Source: Oscillospiraceae bacterium
GTDB lineage: Bacteria; Bacillota; Clostridia; Oscillospirales; Acutalibacteraceae
Assembly (NCBI GenBank): GCA_015066445.1
Contig: SVOK01000008.1
Coordinates: forward strand, 1-64,000
Length of the DNA: 64,000 nucleotides
Reading direction: 5' to 3'
In this document: piece by piece, positions 32,907-41,745 of the stretch
Numbering within the stretch: the stretch's first letter is position 1
Layout: the number at the start of each line of letters is the position of its first letter
Notes under the pieces: model-generated
What the model was told of the DNA's origin: nothing
The model's database searches: none
Seen by the model: only the letters and a program-made list of their open reading frames with translations
Made by a program: the position numbers and the translations under genes

Positions 32907-33843
32907 TTTCCTCTGTCTCCTCTTCGGACTCAGCGTCTATTTCTACGCTTTTTTCTTCAATATTCTCTGTCTCATCGTCAGCATTAAACATTTCATCATA
33001 AACCTTGCCCTCATCGCTGTTTTTAGCCTTTTTGGTAAAAGCATAAAGCAAAGCGCCTGCACCCAAACACAAAGCAAATGAAAGAAGTGACGAAACCTTA
33101 ATTTTGCCGAGCATAAGGCTATCGGTTCTTAGAAGCTCAATAAAGCCTCTGCCGAAGCCGTACCATACACCGTACATCAAAACCATCTGACCGCTAAAGA
33201 GTCGCTTTTTGCTGAAATGATGAAGCAGGAAGAAGCCTGCAATACACCAAAGCGATTCATAAAGGAAGCACGGGTGCGCCAAAGCATTAGGGTCATAACC
33301 ATTAACGGTGAAATCGTAAACAACATTTTCACTTGTCATTCCCCACCAGCTGCTGCCTGTGGGTCCGCCAAAGGCTTCCTGATTAATAAAGTTTCCCCAT
33401 CTGCCAACACCCTGACCGATAAGAAAGCCAATTGCCGCAATATCAAACATATCAAGTATATTAACTTTTCTTATAATACACATACCAGCGCCAATTAAAA
33501 AGGCACCAATAACACCGCCGTAAATAGCAAGTCCCGATATGCCGGAATCCGAGCCAAAACCGAAAAATTCTCCAAAGCTTTCGAGCTTTTCACCGTCAAA
33601 AATAACATAATAAGCTCTTGCGCAAAGAATTGCTAACGGTGTTGTAACTAACACAACATCGAGTATTCGGTTAAGGTCTAAATTAAATCTTTTATAATAT
33701 TTCATAGCGTAAACAAGAGCGCCTAAAAAGCCTAACGCAATTATCACGCCATACCAATATATACTCCATTCAAAGTCACCCAATTTAATTGTAAAAGCTA
33801 TTGGGTCAACATTTAACTTCAAACCAAAAATTACAACTTCCAT
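32899..33843 (-). CDS. lgt: Prolipoprotein diacylglyceryl transferase
   Basis: Membrane enzyme that attaches diacylglycerol from phosphatidylglycerol to the lipobox Cys of prolipoproteins. 314 aa with about seven membrane helices. The catalytic/diagnostic motifs RWGNFINQEAFGG (near residue 145) and HPCFLYESLW (near 195) and RGFIELLRTDS (near 235) are present. A highly acidic tail of about 40 residues (EIDAESEEETEENE end) is beyond the usual C-terminus. It serves the lipoproteins seen in this window. The gene is directly after yfmH. Confidence 0.95.
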   Translation of the reverse strand: MEVVIFGLKLNVDPIAFTIKLGDFEWSIYWYGVIIALGFLGALVYAMKYYKRFNLDLNRILDVVLVTTPLAILCARAYYVIFDGEKLESFGEFFGFGSDSGISGLAIYGGVIGAFLIGAGMCIIRKVNILDMFDIAAIGFLIGQGVGRWGNFINQEAFGGPTGSSWWGMTSENVVYDFTVNGYDPNALAHPCFLYESLWCIAGFFLLHHFSKKRLFSGQMVLMYGVWYGFGRGFIELLRTDSLMLGKIKVSSLLSFALCLGAGALLYAFTKKAKNSDEGKVYDEMFNADDETENIEEKSVEIDAESEEETEENE

Positions 33844-35115
33844 TTAAACTTCCTCCACGGGATTTATAACCGATAAAACAGCCTTATCCTGCTCAAATTT
33901 CAAAAGACGCTTATAAACATCATCTGCGGTTACAGATTTTAAATACTTAACATCATCAAAAAGACCGCTGTCAAGCATTGCACAATCAACCATCTGCATA
34001 GCTATTCCCTCAACACTGTCAAAAAGACGTATTGCATTGCCATACATACCGCATCTGATTGCTGAGAAAAGCTTTTTATCAATACCCTCTATTTTAAGTC
34101 TTTCAATTTCATTTCTTATTTTTTCTGCCACTAATTTAGGATTTTTGGATTCACCCTCAAAAATAAATGCGGAATAACCGTGACCGCAAAAATGCTCGGT
34201 AGAAAATTCATCGTTTATAAGTCCCTCATCTGTAAGCTCTTTATAAAGCGGAGAAGCATCGCCTGCAATAATTTCAAGCAATAATGCTGTGCATATCTTA
34301 TCTTTTACTGTGCATTCAGGCTTACTGATCGCTTGCTTATAACCAAAGCAGAACATCGGCTGAGCCACCTCTAAGCTTTGCTCTACTAATGGTTTTACGA
34401 TTTCTTCAGGCTCCTCGCTTCCAATGCGTGTGATTTCAACAGGCTCTACAGGATTTATGCTCTCCTTTATTTGCTTTAAAACCTGCTCAGTATCGACATT
34501 ACCCGCAATACAGATAAACATATTCGCAGGGTTATAGAAGGTGTTATAGCATTTATATAAAAGATTATGGTCGATTTGTGCTATTGATTCAACCGTTCCT
34601 GCAATATCTATTCTTACAGGGTGGTTATGATACATAGCCATAAGCATATTAAACATAACACGCCAGCCAGGGCTATCGTCATACATTCTTATTTCCTGAC
34701 CGATTATTCCCTGCTCCTTTTTAACAGTTTGCTCTGTAAAATAAGGAGACTGAACAAAGGAAAGTAAAATTTTTAAATTATCATAAAATTTATCCGAGCA
34801 GGAAAACAAATAACAGGTGCGGTCAAATGAAGTAAAAGCATTAGCATAAGCGCCCGTTTCGGCATATTTTGTAAAGGCGTCACCGTCTTCGCTTTCAAAA
34901 AGCTTATGCTCTAAAAAATGAGCAATTCCCTCAGGAACAGAGGTTTCTTCACCGTTTACAGAAAAGCAAGTATCAATTGAGCCATATTTCGTGCCGAAAA
35001 TGGCATAGCAGGAATTGTACTGCGGCTTTTCGAGAATATAAATTTTAAGCCCCGAACGGAGAACCGCTTTAACATAGCTTTCGCCGAAATCGCTTTCAAT
35101 AATCTCTCTTTTCAT
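33844..35115 (-). CDS. yfmH: M16-family zinc peptidase YfmH
   Basis: 423-aa M16B peptidase, catalytic partner of a pair. The zinc motif HFLEHKLFE (HxxEH, near residue 67) with a downstream Glu (near 145) is intact, so this is the active subunit. In Firmicutes the YfmF/YfmH pair has been linked to modification of elongation factor P (5-aminopentanol type) and to processing of small peptides; the direct substrate is uncertain. Its start overlaps the YfmF stop by one base. lgt follows with no gap. Confidence 0.9.
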   Translation of the reverse strand: MKREIIESDFGESYVKAVLRSGLKIYILEKPQYNSCYAIFGTKYGSIDTCFSVNGEETSVPEGIAHFLEHKLFESEDGDAFTKYAETGAYANAFTSFDRTCYLFSCSDKFYDNLKILLSFVQSPYFTEQTVKKEQGIIGQEIRMYDDSPGWRVMFNMLMAMYHNHPVRIDIAGTVESIAQIDHNLLYKCYNTFYNPANMFICIAGNVDTEQVLKQIKESINPVEPVEITRIGSEEPEEIVKPLVEQSLEVAQPMFCFGYKQAISKPECTVKDKICTALLLEIIAGDASPLYKELTDEGLINDEFSTEHFCGHGYSAFIFEGESKNPKLVAEKIRNEIERLKIEGIDKKLFSAIRCGMYGNAIRLFDSVEGIAMQMVDCAMLDSGLFDDVKYLKSVTADDVYKRLLKFEQDKAVLSVINPVEEV

Positions 35116-36404
35116 TACTCCGCCTCCTTTGCAGCATTATTAGGTAATAACTTATATACCGTATGAAGCTTTACACCCTTTGCGGCAGAAATTACATCTT
35201 CTTTGGTTATTTCCTTAACCTTTTCCGCAATATCGTCGGGTGAATATAAAGCTTTATTATTCACTTTAAGGCAATACCACATATCAAGTGTTGCCTGACT
35301 GTCCGAATAGGTTTTAAGCGAATCGCAAATGCTTTTTATGGAAGCATTGAATTCAAAATCAGTAAACTCGCCTTTTTTAACAATCTCAAGCTGATTAAGA
35401 ATTTCGGTTTGTGCCTTCTCTGCCTTATCCGCTTCAACACCCGATTCAACCGTTAAGAGTCCCTTCTGGCGTATTGTTGAAGCTGAGCAATAATAACAAA
35501 GGCTCATTTTCTCACGCACATTTGAAAACAGTCTTGAATAAGGACCGCCACCGAAAATATCACCCATAACAAGCAGTGGCAAAGAAACATCATCATTACC
35601 GCACATATCAGCCGAAAAGCCCATTACAAGCTTGCCTTGGTTAACCGCCTGAGTTTCAGTAACAGTGTTAACACTGTTAGAAACATCCGTAGCTTTTGAT
35701 GCTGTGCAGTCTGTAATATTATCACGCTCTAAAGCAGAAAATCTTTCAGCAATGCTATCAAACAAGCCGGCAGGAGCGGCAGCACCGATAACGTGAACTC
35801 TGATAAAAGCAGTTTTTAGCATATCCTGCCAAGCTTTAAAAAGAGACTCACCGGTAATATTTTCCACATCAGCTATAGTGCCGCATTTTGGAACACCGTA
35901 TGCTTCGCCTTTATACATTTCTTCAATAAGCCTGTTTTTAGCGTAAATACGTTTTTCGCTGTATTCACCTTTTATATGCTCGATAGCCTTGCGCTTTTCT
36001 CTGTTTATATCCTTTTCTAAAAAGGCGTTGTTTTCAACACTCGGCTCAAAAACAAGATTTAGCAACAAATCAGAAGCTCGCTTAACTAAGGAATCATCAT
36101 CAAGCGCATAACGGTCATTTATAACAGATACTGTCATTTTAAGCAACTGATAATCACCGTATTTTTCGGTGCTGGCATTAAGCCTTGCACCGTAAAGCTT
36201 ATTCAGCTTATAATTAAGCTTTGAAAATTCAGGATATTTATTACTGCAGCTTGTTAAAATAAATGGCAACAAGGCATAAAGCGCCGCCGTTTCTTTCTTT
36301 AAAGGCAGAAAAAAGTTAAACGAAACAAGGGTGGTTTTAAAACGGTCATTTTTTATAAACAACCCTTCAACACCGTTTGATAAAATTACACTTTTAGCTG
36401 ACAT
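35115..36404 (-). CDS. yfmF: M16-family peptidase-like protein YfmF (inactive partner)
   Basis: 429-aa M16 family protein lacking the HxxEH zinc motif: the corresponding region reads LLPFILTSCSNKYPEFSKL. It keeps the family scaffold, including MGDIFGGGPYSRLFSNVREKMSLCYYCSA, the substrate-gating motif of M16B members. It is therefore the non-catalytic half of a YfmF-YfmH heterodimer. First gene of the long operon to chrA. The start ATG has CGGAGA 8 bases upstream and a promoter immediately before it. Confidence 0.9.
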   Translation of the reverse strand: MSAKSVILSNGVEGLFIKNDRFKTTLVSFNFFLPLKKETAALYALLPFILTSCSNKYPEFSKLNYKLNKLYGARLNASTEKYGDYQLLKMTVSVINDRYALDDDSLVKRASDLLLNLVFEPSVENNAFLEKDINREKRKAIEHIKGEYSEKRIYAKNRLIEEMYKGEAYGVPKCGTIADVENITGESLFKAWQDMLKTAFIRVHVIGAAAPAGLFDSIAERFSALERDNITDCTASKATDVSNSVNTVTETQAVNQGKLVMGFSADMCGNDDVSLPLLVMGDIFGGGPYSRLFSNVREKMSLCYYCSASTIRQKGLLTVESGVEADKAEKAQTEILNQLEIVKKGEFTDFEFNASIKSICDSLKTYSDSQATLDMWYCLKVNNKALYSPDDIAEKVKEITKEDVISAAKGVKLHTVYKLLPNNAAKEAE

Positions 36405-36444
36405 AACATATTCTCCGTTTCTGAAAATATATTTATACTTTTAG

Positions 36445-36474
36445 AGTATACCACATTTTTACATCAATTTACAA
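36445..36474 (-). promoter_or_regulatory. Sigma-A promoter for the yfmF operon
   Basis: Minus strand TTGTAA (36474-36469), 18-base spacer, TATACT (36450-36445), 41 bases before the yfmF ATG. Confidence 0.75.
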
Positions 36475-36503
36475 CTATTAAGTATAATAATTTATAGAAT
36501 AAT

Positions 36504-36532
36504 TTGCATTAATAATAAAAATGTGTTATTAT
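36504..36532 (+). promoter_or_regulatory. Sigma-A promoter for cardiolipin synthase
   Basis: TTGCAT (36504-36509), 17-base spacer, TATTAT (36527-36532). Divergent from the yfmF promoter. Confidence 0.75.
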
Positions 36533-36568
36533 ATTTAATAGATTTTCCTGATTTTGGAGGTGAACCAC

Positions 36569-38101
36569 TTGAAAGTTCCGCATAACCGAGGCATTAAAAT
36601 ACCTACCCGCATTATAATTTCGGGTATACTTTTATTACTTCAGATAGCATTTTTATTCGGTGTTCTTTATGATTTCACAATACAATCGGCTTGGGCATAC
36701 TCGATTTCTATGATAGCAGGTATTGTAACTGTTATTATTATTATGAACAGACGAGGAAACCCTGACCATAAAATTGCCTGGATAGCCTTTATTCTTATGT
36801 TCCCCATTTTCGGTATAACAGTATTCCTGCTTTGGGGCGGCGGCAGAGTAACTCCTGCTATCAAGAAAAGAATGAAAATCTGCGAGGCCAAATATTTAAG
36901 ATATCTTAAAGAGGACGAGGATGTTAAGGACCGCCTTAAATATTATGATATTATGCACGCAAGGCAGGCTGATTATTTAACAGGCGAATCAGGATACCCC
37001 GTTTATGATAAAACCTCAAGTGAATATTTAGCTCCCGGTGAAAAGCTTTTGCCAAGACTTTTGGAAGAGCTCGAGCAAGCGGAAAAATATATATTCATTG
37101 AGTTCTTTATTCTTGCAGAGGGTATAATGTGGAACAAAATTCACGAGGTTCTAAGGCGCAAGGTTAAAGAAGGCGTTGAAATTAGAATAATGTTCGATGA
37201 TTTTGGCTCAATTAAACGCCAGACAAAGGGCTTTATTAAAAGACTTCGAAATGAAGGAATTTTAGTTTCGGTATTTAACCCGATTAACCCTGTAATGAAC
37301 GTGTTTATGAACAACCGAAATCACCGCAAAATAGTTGTTATTGACGGTAAAACCGCTATAACAGGCGGAATTAACATCGGTGACGAATATATAAACGAAA
37401 TCGACCGCTTCGGTCATTGGGTTGACAGCGCTGTAATTATAAAAGGCTATGCGGTTAAAAGCTTTCTTGCAATGTTCTGCTGTATGTGGGAATTTAATAC
37501 AGGCAAACGCATACCGATAAAAAATTATCTTGTTGATTATCCTGTTGGAGATGACGGCTTTGTCCTGCCTTACTGTGACGGTCCTCTAAACGATAAAAAC
37601 CCCGCAGAGGGTATTTATATGCAGATAATAAATACTGCTCAAAAATATGTATATATCGTTTCCCCTTATCTTATAATAGATAATACTATGAAGAGCTTGC
37701 TTATTATGGCGGCAAAATCCGGTATTGATGTGAGGATAATTACTCCCCATATTCCTGATAAATGGTATGTTCACCCTGTCACTCAATATAACTACTTAGA
37801 GCTTTTAGAAGCAGGAGTTAAAATTTACGAGTATTTACCTGGATTTGTACATTCAAAGCTTTTTATATCCGATGATAAAATTGCAACTGTTGGAACGGTT
37901 AATATGGACTACCGCAGCTTTGTTTTCCATTTTGAATGCGGTGTCTGGATATGTGACAGTAAAACTGTTTTTGATGTGAAAGAGCATTTTCAAGAATTGC
38001 TTTTAAGCTGTAAGGAAATAACTATTGAAGAATGGAAAAAACGCCCTTTGAGATACAAGCTCAAGCAGGCTATTCTTCATATATTTGCGCCTTTAATGTA
38101 A
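36569..38101 (+). CDS. cls: Cardiolipin synthase (PLD superfamily)
   Basis: Condenses two phosphatidylglycerols to cardiolipin at the membrane. 510 aa: two or three N-terminal membrane helices (IIISGILLLLQIAFLFG; ISMIAGIVTVIIIM; AWIAFILMFPIFGITVFLLW), then two HKD motifs, NHRKIVVIDGKTAITGG (near residue 250) and VHSKLFISDDKIATVGTVN (near 425). The start is TTG, with GGAGG 8 bases upstream; an earlier TTG overlaps that SD and is rejected. It is transcribed alone and followed by a small membrane protein gene. Confidence 0.95.
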   Translation: MKVPHNRGIKIPTRIIISGILLLLQIAFLFGVLYDFTIQSAWAYSISMIAGIVTVIIIMNRRGNPDHKIAWIAFILMFPIFGITVFLLWGGGRVTPAIKKRMKICEAKYLRYLKEDEDVKDRLKYYDIMHARQADYLTGESGYPVYDKTSSEYLAPGEKLLPRLLEELEQAEKYIFIEFFILAEGIMWNKIHEVLRRKVKEGVEIRIMFDDFGSIKRQTKGFIKRLRNEGILVSVFNPINPVMNVFMNNRNHRKIVVIDGKTAITGGINIGDEYINEIDRFGHWVDSAVIIKGYAVKSFLAMFCCMWEFNTGKRIPIKNYLVDYPVGDDGFVLPYCDGPLNDKNPAEGIYMQIINTAQKYVYIVSPYLIIDNTMKSLLIMAAKSGIDVRIITPHIPDKWYVHPVTQYNYLELLEAGVKIYEYLPGFVHSKLFISDDKIATVGTVNMDYRSFVFHFECGVWICDSKTVFDVKEHFQELLLSCKEITIEEWKKRPLRYKLKQAILHIFAPLM

Positions 38102-38117
38102 AAAGTTTTTGCTGTTG

Positions 38118-38146
38118 TTGACAATTCATTTATTTGCTGTTATAAT
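38118..38146 (+). promoter_or_regulatory. Sigma-A promoter for the 53-aa protein
   Basis: TTGACA (38118-38123), 17-base spacer, TATAAT (38141-38146): perfect consensus, 42 bases before the ATG, starting 16 bases past the cls stop. Confidence 0.9.
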
Positions 38147-38188
38147 AAAATAAATACAATAATTTTTACTTGAATAGGAGAAATTTTT

Positions 38189-38350
38189 ATGAAAAACTTC
38201 TTTAAAATTTTAATTTCTGTTTTTGCAGTTTTCGGTGCAATTGTTGGTGCATTGGTTATTATTGATAAAATTTCCAACAAAAACCGCATTAAAGGCAACT
38301 ATCTCGAATGCGATGTTGACGAAGCTTCGGACGAAGAAGAAGAGTTTTAA
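38189..38350 (+). CDS. Small membrane protein with acidic tail
   Basis: 53-aa protein, MKNFFKILISVFAVFGAI at the N-terminus, with one membrane helix (residues about 5-27, ending VIID) and then a short Lys/Arg segment (NKNRIKGNY) followed by an acidic tail (DVDEASDEEEEEF type, ending EEF). It has AATAGGAG 8 bases upstream, its own perfect promoter and a terminator, so it is expressed. Function unknown; the topology suggests a cytoplasmic acidic tail on a small single-pass protein that could dock a partner. Confidence 0.75.
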   Translation: MKNFFKILISVFAVFGAIVGALVIIDKISNKNRIKGNYLECDVDEASDEEEEF

Positions 38351-38354
38351 TCAA

Positions 38355-38390
38355 AACAGCTGTCTCAGTTAAAGCCGAGACAGCTGTTTT
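38355..38390. terminator. Bidirectional terminator
   Basis: Stem AACAGCTGTCTC/GAGACAGCTGTT with a 10-base loop, then TTTTTT on the plus side; the reverse strand has TTTTG after the stem. It serves the small-protein gene and the convergent noc-like gene. Confidence 0.88.
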
Positions 38391-39233
38391 TTAACATATT
38401 TTTAGTTGCTCCGCCCTGAAGCTTACGGGCGCTTCTTTTTTTATACGGACTTTATATTCAATATATTTATCATTTTCATACTTTTGTGAGCTTGCATCTA
38501 TTCCTGCATTTTGAAGTGTATCTAAAAGCTTTGAAAGGCTGTTAGAAAAAAGGCGCACATCCCCTATTGCAGATTTTCTATAAGGCTTTTGAAGCTCAGG
38601 CAGTATTTCCTCTATAGGCTTTGGGTTTATACATTCTTCTATATACGCTTCACTCTGCTTCAAGGTCATATTCTGCGCTATAATGTTGTCAAGTGCCTCT
38701 TTCCGTCTTTCTGTTGGGAGACGAAGCAAAGCTCTTGCGTGGCGTTCTGTGAGCCCAGAGGAAGAAATTTTTTGACGCAGCTCATCATCAAGCCTTAAAA
38801 GCCTTAGCTTATTTGAAAGTGTTGACTGGGCAATACCAAGCCTTGCGGCAACCTCTATTTGAGAAAGACCGTAAACTGTAATAAGCCTTTCAATGCCAAA
38901 GGCTTCCTCAAAAAAATTAAGATTACTTCTTTGCAAATTTTCAGTAAGAGTATAAAGTGCCGCAGTAGCATCGTCTGTTTTATGTAATACGCAGGGCACT
39001 CGCCTTAGCCCTGCAATAATTGCTGCCCTTAACCGCCTTTCTCCTGCGATAAGCTCGTATCTGCCGTCCTCGGTTTTTCTTACAGACAACGGCTGTATTA
39101 TTCCGCTTGAAGCAATGCTTTCAGCTAAAAGCTTTAACTCATACGGATCAAAGCTTTTTCTCGCCTGATTTCCCGATGTTTTTAATTCCTCGGGTCTTAG
39201 CATTAAAATTTTCTTATCATTTATAGTGTGCAT
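38391..39233 (-). CDS. noc: ParB/Noc-family nucleoid-associated protein
   Basis: 280-aa ParB-like DNA-binding protein. The CTPase/ParB box LIAGERRLRAA (GERRxRA, near residue 65) and ENLQRSNLNFFEEA (near 100) are followed by a helix-turn-helix (LSQIEVAARLGIAQSTLSNKLRLLRL) and a C-terminal helical and basic region. ParB with rsmG upstream is the Bacillus gidB-noc order, so Noc (nucleoid occlusion) is favoured over Spo0J, but no soj/parA gene is seen. The first residues (MHTINDKKILMLRPEEL) fit either. Binding-site specificity cannot be read from the sequence. The start is ATG with GGGG upstream. Confidence 0.82.
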   Translation of the reverse strand: MHTINDKKILMLRPEELKTSGNQARKSFDPYELKLLAESIASSGIIQPLSVRKTEDGRYELIAGERRLRAAIIAGLRRVPCVLHKTDDATAALYTLTENLQRSNLNFFEEAFGIERLITVYGLSQIEVAARLGIAQSTLSNKLRLLRLDDELRQKISSSGLTERHARALLRLPTERRKEALDNIIAQNMTLKQSEAYIEECINPKPIEEILPELQKPYRKSAIGDVRLFSNSLSKLLDTLQNAGIDASSQKYENDKYIEYKVRIKKEAPVSFRAEQLKIC

Positions 39234-39319
39234 TAAGCCACCCCGTTTCTGTTATTATTATCGGTTTTTTAGATAATTTTGTAAAGAAAAACAGGTCGTG
39301 AAAATTCGGCACAAAAAAA

Positions 39320-39350
39320 CAAAAACAACCGCTTTAAAGCGGTTGTTTTG
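39320..39350 (-). terminator. Terminator overlapping the rsmG stop codon
   Basis: Minus strand AACAACCGCTTTAAAGCGGTTGTT is a perfect 12-bp palindrome, and TTTTTGTTTTTTT follows (after the stem, to about 39309). The rsmG stop TAA lies in the centre of the palindrome, so the gene end doubles as the terminator stem. Confidence 0.8.
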
Positions 39351-40053
39351 ATATATCAGCAGGTTTTCTCGGATATTTTGGCGGTGTTTGCGATATTTTT
39401 TTTATGGTCACAAAGGCTCTTTGCTCATTATTCGGGAGAGTTTCGCATATAATATCAGGTTTGTTAAGCCCCAAAAGCTTCCAGGCGTTACCGCACAAAG
39501 CAACCTCTTCTGAAACAGAGGGTCCCTTCATTCCAACAAAAATACCACCTTTTTTAACAAGTGGAGTGCAATATTCAAGCAAAACAGGAAGAGAGGCTAC
39601 CGCTCTTGCAGTTGCAACATCATATTTTTCACGGTGCTGTTTGGATTTACCTGCTTCTTCTGCCCTTAAATGAACAGTTTTAATACCCTTTAATCCTAAT
39701 GTCTCTATTACCTCATTTAAAAAAACGAGTCTTTTGTTTAAGCTGTCAAGCAAGGTGACATCTAAATCGGGTCTTACTATTTTAAGCACCATACCCGGAA
39801 AGCCTGCACCTGTTCCAACATCGATAAGGCTTAAATTCTGCGGCAGATTATTATGCTTTAAAAAGAGTATGCAATCGTAAAAATGCTTATAAAGCACCGC
39901 TTGGGGCTCGGTAATAGCAGTAAGATTAATTTTTTCATTCCAGCTAAGCAACAGATTACCGTACGCATTAAGCTTGTCAGATTTTTCCTTAGTAAGCTCT
40001 ACGCCGAACTCTTTACAAAGCGGAGCTATTTCTTCAATTTTAAAATCAATCAT
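39334..40053 (-). CDS. rsmG: 16S rRNA (guanine527-N7)-methyltransferase
   Basis: SAM-dependent methyltransferase that modifies G527 of 16S rRNA (m7G). 239 aa; Rossmann motif LIDVGTGAGFPGMVLKI (near residue 75), then VTLLDSLNKRLVFLNEV and the family motif TARAVASLPVLLEYC. Overlaps trmB by 8 bases at its start. It is the last gene of the comEC-to-rsmG run and is followed by noc/parB, as in Bacillus. Confidence 0.95.
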   Translation of the reverse strand: MIDFKIEEIAPLCKEFGVELTKEKSDKLNAYGNLLLSWNEKINLTAITEPQAVLYKHFYDCILFLKHNNLPQNLSLIDVGTGAGFPGMVLKIVRPDLDVTLLDSLNKRLVFLNEVIETLGLKGIKTVHLRAEEAGKSKQHREKYDVATARAVASLPVLLEYCTPLVKKGGIFVGMKGPSVSEEVALCGNAWKLLGLNKPDIICETLPNNEQRAFVTIKKISQTPPKYPRKPADISKQPL

Positions 40054-40732
40054 TATTTTCTCCCATTAAATATGCTTCAAGTCTGTAAATCGGCTGACCT
40101 AAAGACACAAATCTATGCTCATACTCGGTTTCAATATTGCCCTCAAAACCGCTGTTATGCAGGTCAAGAGAAATATTCTTTAAAGCAAAGCCACCAAGAC
40201 TCAGTTGCTCTAAGGAAAACTCAAAAAAGTGCATATTATCGGTTTTTTGATGTATTTCTGCATCTTTTTTCATAATACGCTTATAAATTTCCAAAAATCT
40301 TAAATGAGTTAGTCTATGAGTGGCATAAGCGGCTTTGGGGAATGGGCAGGAAAAATTAAGAAAAATCCTTGCAATGCTTTGCGGCATTATATATTTTTCT
40401 AAGTATTCAGCGCCACATTTAATAAACTTAAGATTTTTAAGTCCCATTTCTTTAGCCTTTTCGCAGGCTTCAACTATAACATTTCCGCTTTTTTCCACCG
40501 CAATCAAATTGATATCCGGATTGTTTTTGGCATATTCACAAGCAAACTTACCTTTACCGCAACCAATTTCAAGATAAATAGTTTTTTCCTCGCCAAACCA
40601 ACCACCAAAATCAATATATTCCTTTTTCTCCTTGGCGGTATTAAAATTTCTATCCTCAAAATTGCTTATAAACAGATAATCGCTTACAGCCGCAAGTCTT
40701 TCTTCAAGATTCTTTTTTCTTCTCATTCTCAT
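40046..40732 (-). CDS. trmB: tRNA (guanine46-N7)-methyltransferase with altered catalytic motif
   Basis: SAM-dependent methyltransferase for m7G46 of tRNA, 228 aa. The SAM motif LEIGCGKGKFACEYA (near residue 54), VEKSGNVIVEACEKA, and the C-terminal HQKTDNMHFFEFSLEQ are typical. The signature usually reading SDPWPKxRHxKRRL is here SCPFPKAAYATHRL: the catalytic-site Asp is a Cys, and RH-KR are also replaced. The codon is TGC, clear in the sequence. It may be active with a changed site, or have a changed role; a sequencing error cannot be ruled out but several substitutions together argue against it. Starts MRMRRKKNLEERL. Confidence 0.85.
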   Translation of the reverse strand: MRMRRKKNLEERLAAVSDYLFISNFEDRNFNTAKEKKEYIDFGGWFGEEKTIYLEIGCGKGKFACEYAKNNPDINLIAVEKSGNVIVEACEKAKEMGLKNLKFIKCGAEYLEKYIMPQSIARIFLNFSCPFPKAAYATHRLTHLRFLEIYKRIMKKDAEIHQKTDNMHFFEFSLEQLSLGGFALKNISLDLHNSGFEGNIETEYEHRFVSLGQPIYRLEAYLMGENND

Positions 40733-40746
40733 ATAAAAATTTCCAC

Positions 40747-41745
40747 CTAAGATTCATAATTTTTAAGCACCGTTCGTGCTCTTTCCTTTACCATTTCACG
40801 TAAAGCATCAGGCGAGTTTACCTTTAAATCGCTTCCGTAGTTTATTATCCAGGTAACAAGCGCTTCTGATAAAGCCGCCTTTACTGTAAAGCAAAATTCG
40901 TTTTGAGTTACCTTTTTAATAAAAATCTTTTCTGAAAAGCGGTCAAGCACCTGCTCGGTTATTGCTCTGTTACAGCAAAATTCCACATTGGCAAGCTCTC
41001 CCCCGTGCATACCGAAAAGCTTATTAGTATAATCAGCAGTATCGAAATAATCCTTATAATCGCTGACAGAGCTGAAGTGGCGGGCCTTTGTTTTCAAAAT
41101 CTCCACCGAACTCATTCTGTCAAGTCGTAAATGGATAAGGTTATCATACTTTGTATGGTTACATATAAGATAATAATGGTCGTCCTGCCAAGTGAGTGCA
41201 TAAGGATTTAAAAGCATTTCTTTTTTAGCATGCTTCACTTCACGCTCAGCATCAAAATAACGTTGTGAATACACAAGCTTAATTTGAAGACCGTTTTCAA
41301 TAGCAGAACTGATTTTATCAATATTATAATAAAGTTCTTCATTTCCGCATTTGTCAGATGCTGCAAAATAAACCGAATTTTCACGTCTTTTAACCTGATT
41401 TACACTAAGCATAGAATTTAGCTTGGAAATCAGCTCACTACTCTTTTTTGCGCTTATAAATTTGGCTGAACGCACCGCATCACAAAGAAGATATATTTCG
41501 GGTATTTCAAACTCCCTGTCACCAATAAACCAACCCTTTGGGCTTTCAGACTTGATAATATCACAGCCGTAATCCTCAAGACAAGCAATATCGTTATAGA
41601 TAGACTTTCTCTCCGCTTCAATGCCGTACTCAAAAAGCTTTTCGGATATTTGTGCGGCGTTAAGGGGATTTTCCTCGTCACTGTATTTTTTTAAGATTTC
41701 AAGAATGTAAATAAGCTTTAGCTTTTGTCTTGGCTTTTTAGACAT
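40747..41745 (-). CDS. WYL-domain HTH transcriptional regulator
   Basis: 332-aa regulator: N-terminal winged helix (LIYILEILKKYSDE, ISEKLFEYGIEAERKSIYNDIACLEDYG) and a WYL-type ligand domain (VKHAKKEMLLNPYALTWQDDHYYLICNHTKYDNLIHLRLDRM is the typical WYL core), then a WCX-type C-terminal extension. Such proteins often sense nucleic-acid ends or small ligands in DNA damage or phage defence, but this one sits in a housekeeping operon. It overlaps rnmV by 28 bases. Targets unknown. Confidence 0.85.
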   Translation of the reverse strand: MSKKPRQKLKLIYILEILKKYSDEENPLNAAQISEKLFEYGIEAERKSIYNDIACLEDYGCDIIKSESPKGWFIGDREFEIPEIYLLCDAVRSAKFISAKKSSELISKLNSMLSVNQVKRRENSVYFAASDKCGNEELYYNIDKISSAIENGLQIKLVYSQRYFDAEREVKHAKKEMLLNPYALTWQDDHYYLICNHTKYDNLIHLRLDRMSSVEILKTKARHFSSVSDYKDYFDTADYTNKLFGMHGGELANVEFCCNRAITEQVLDRFSEKIFIKKVTQNEFCFTVKAALSEALVTWIINYGSDLKVNSPDALREMVKERARTVLKNYES

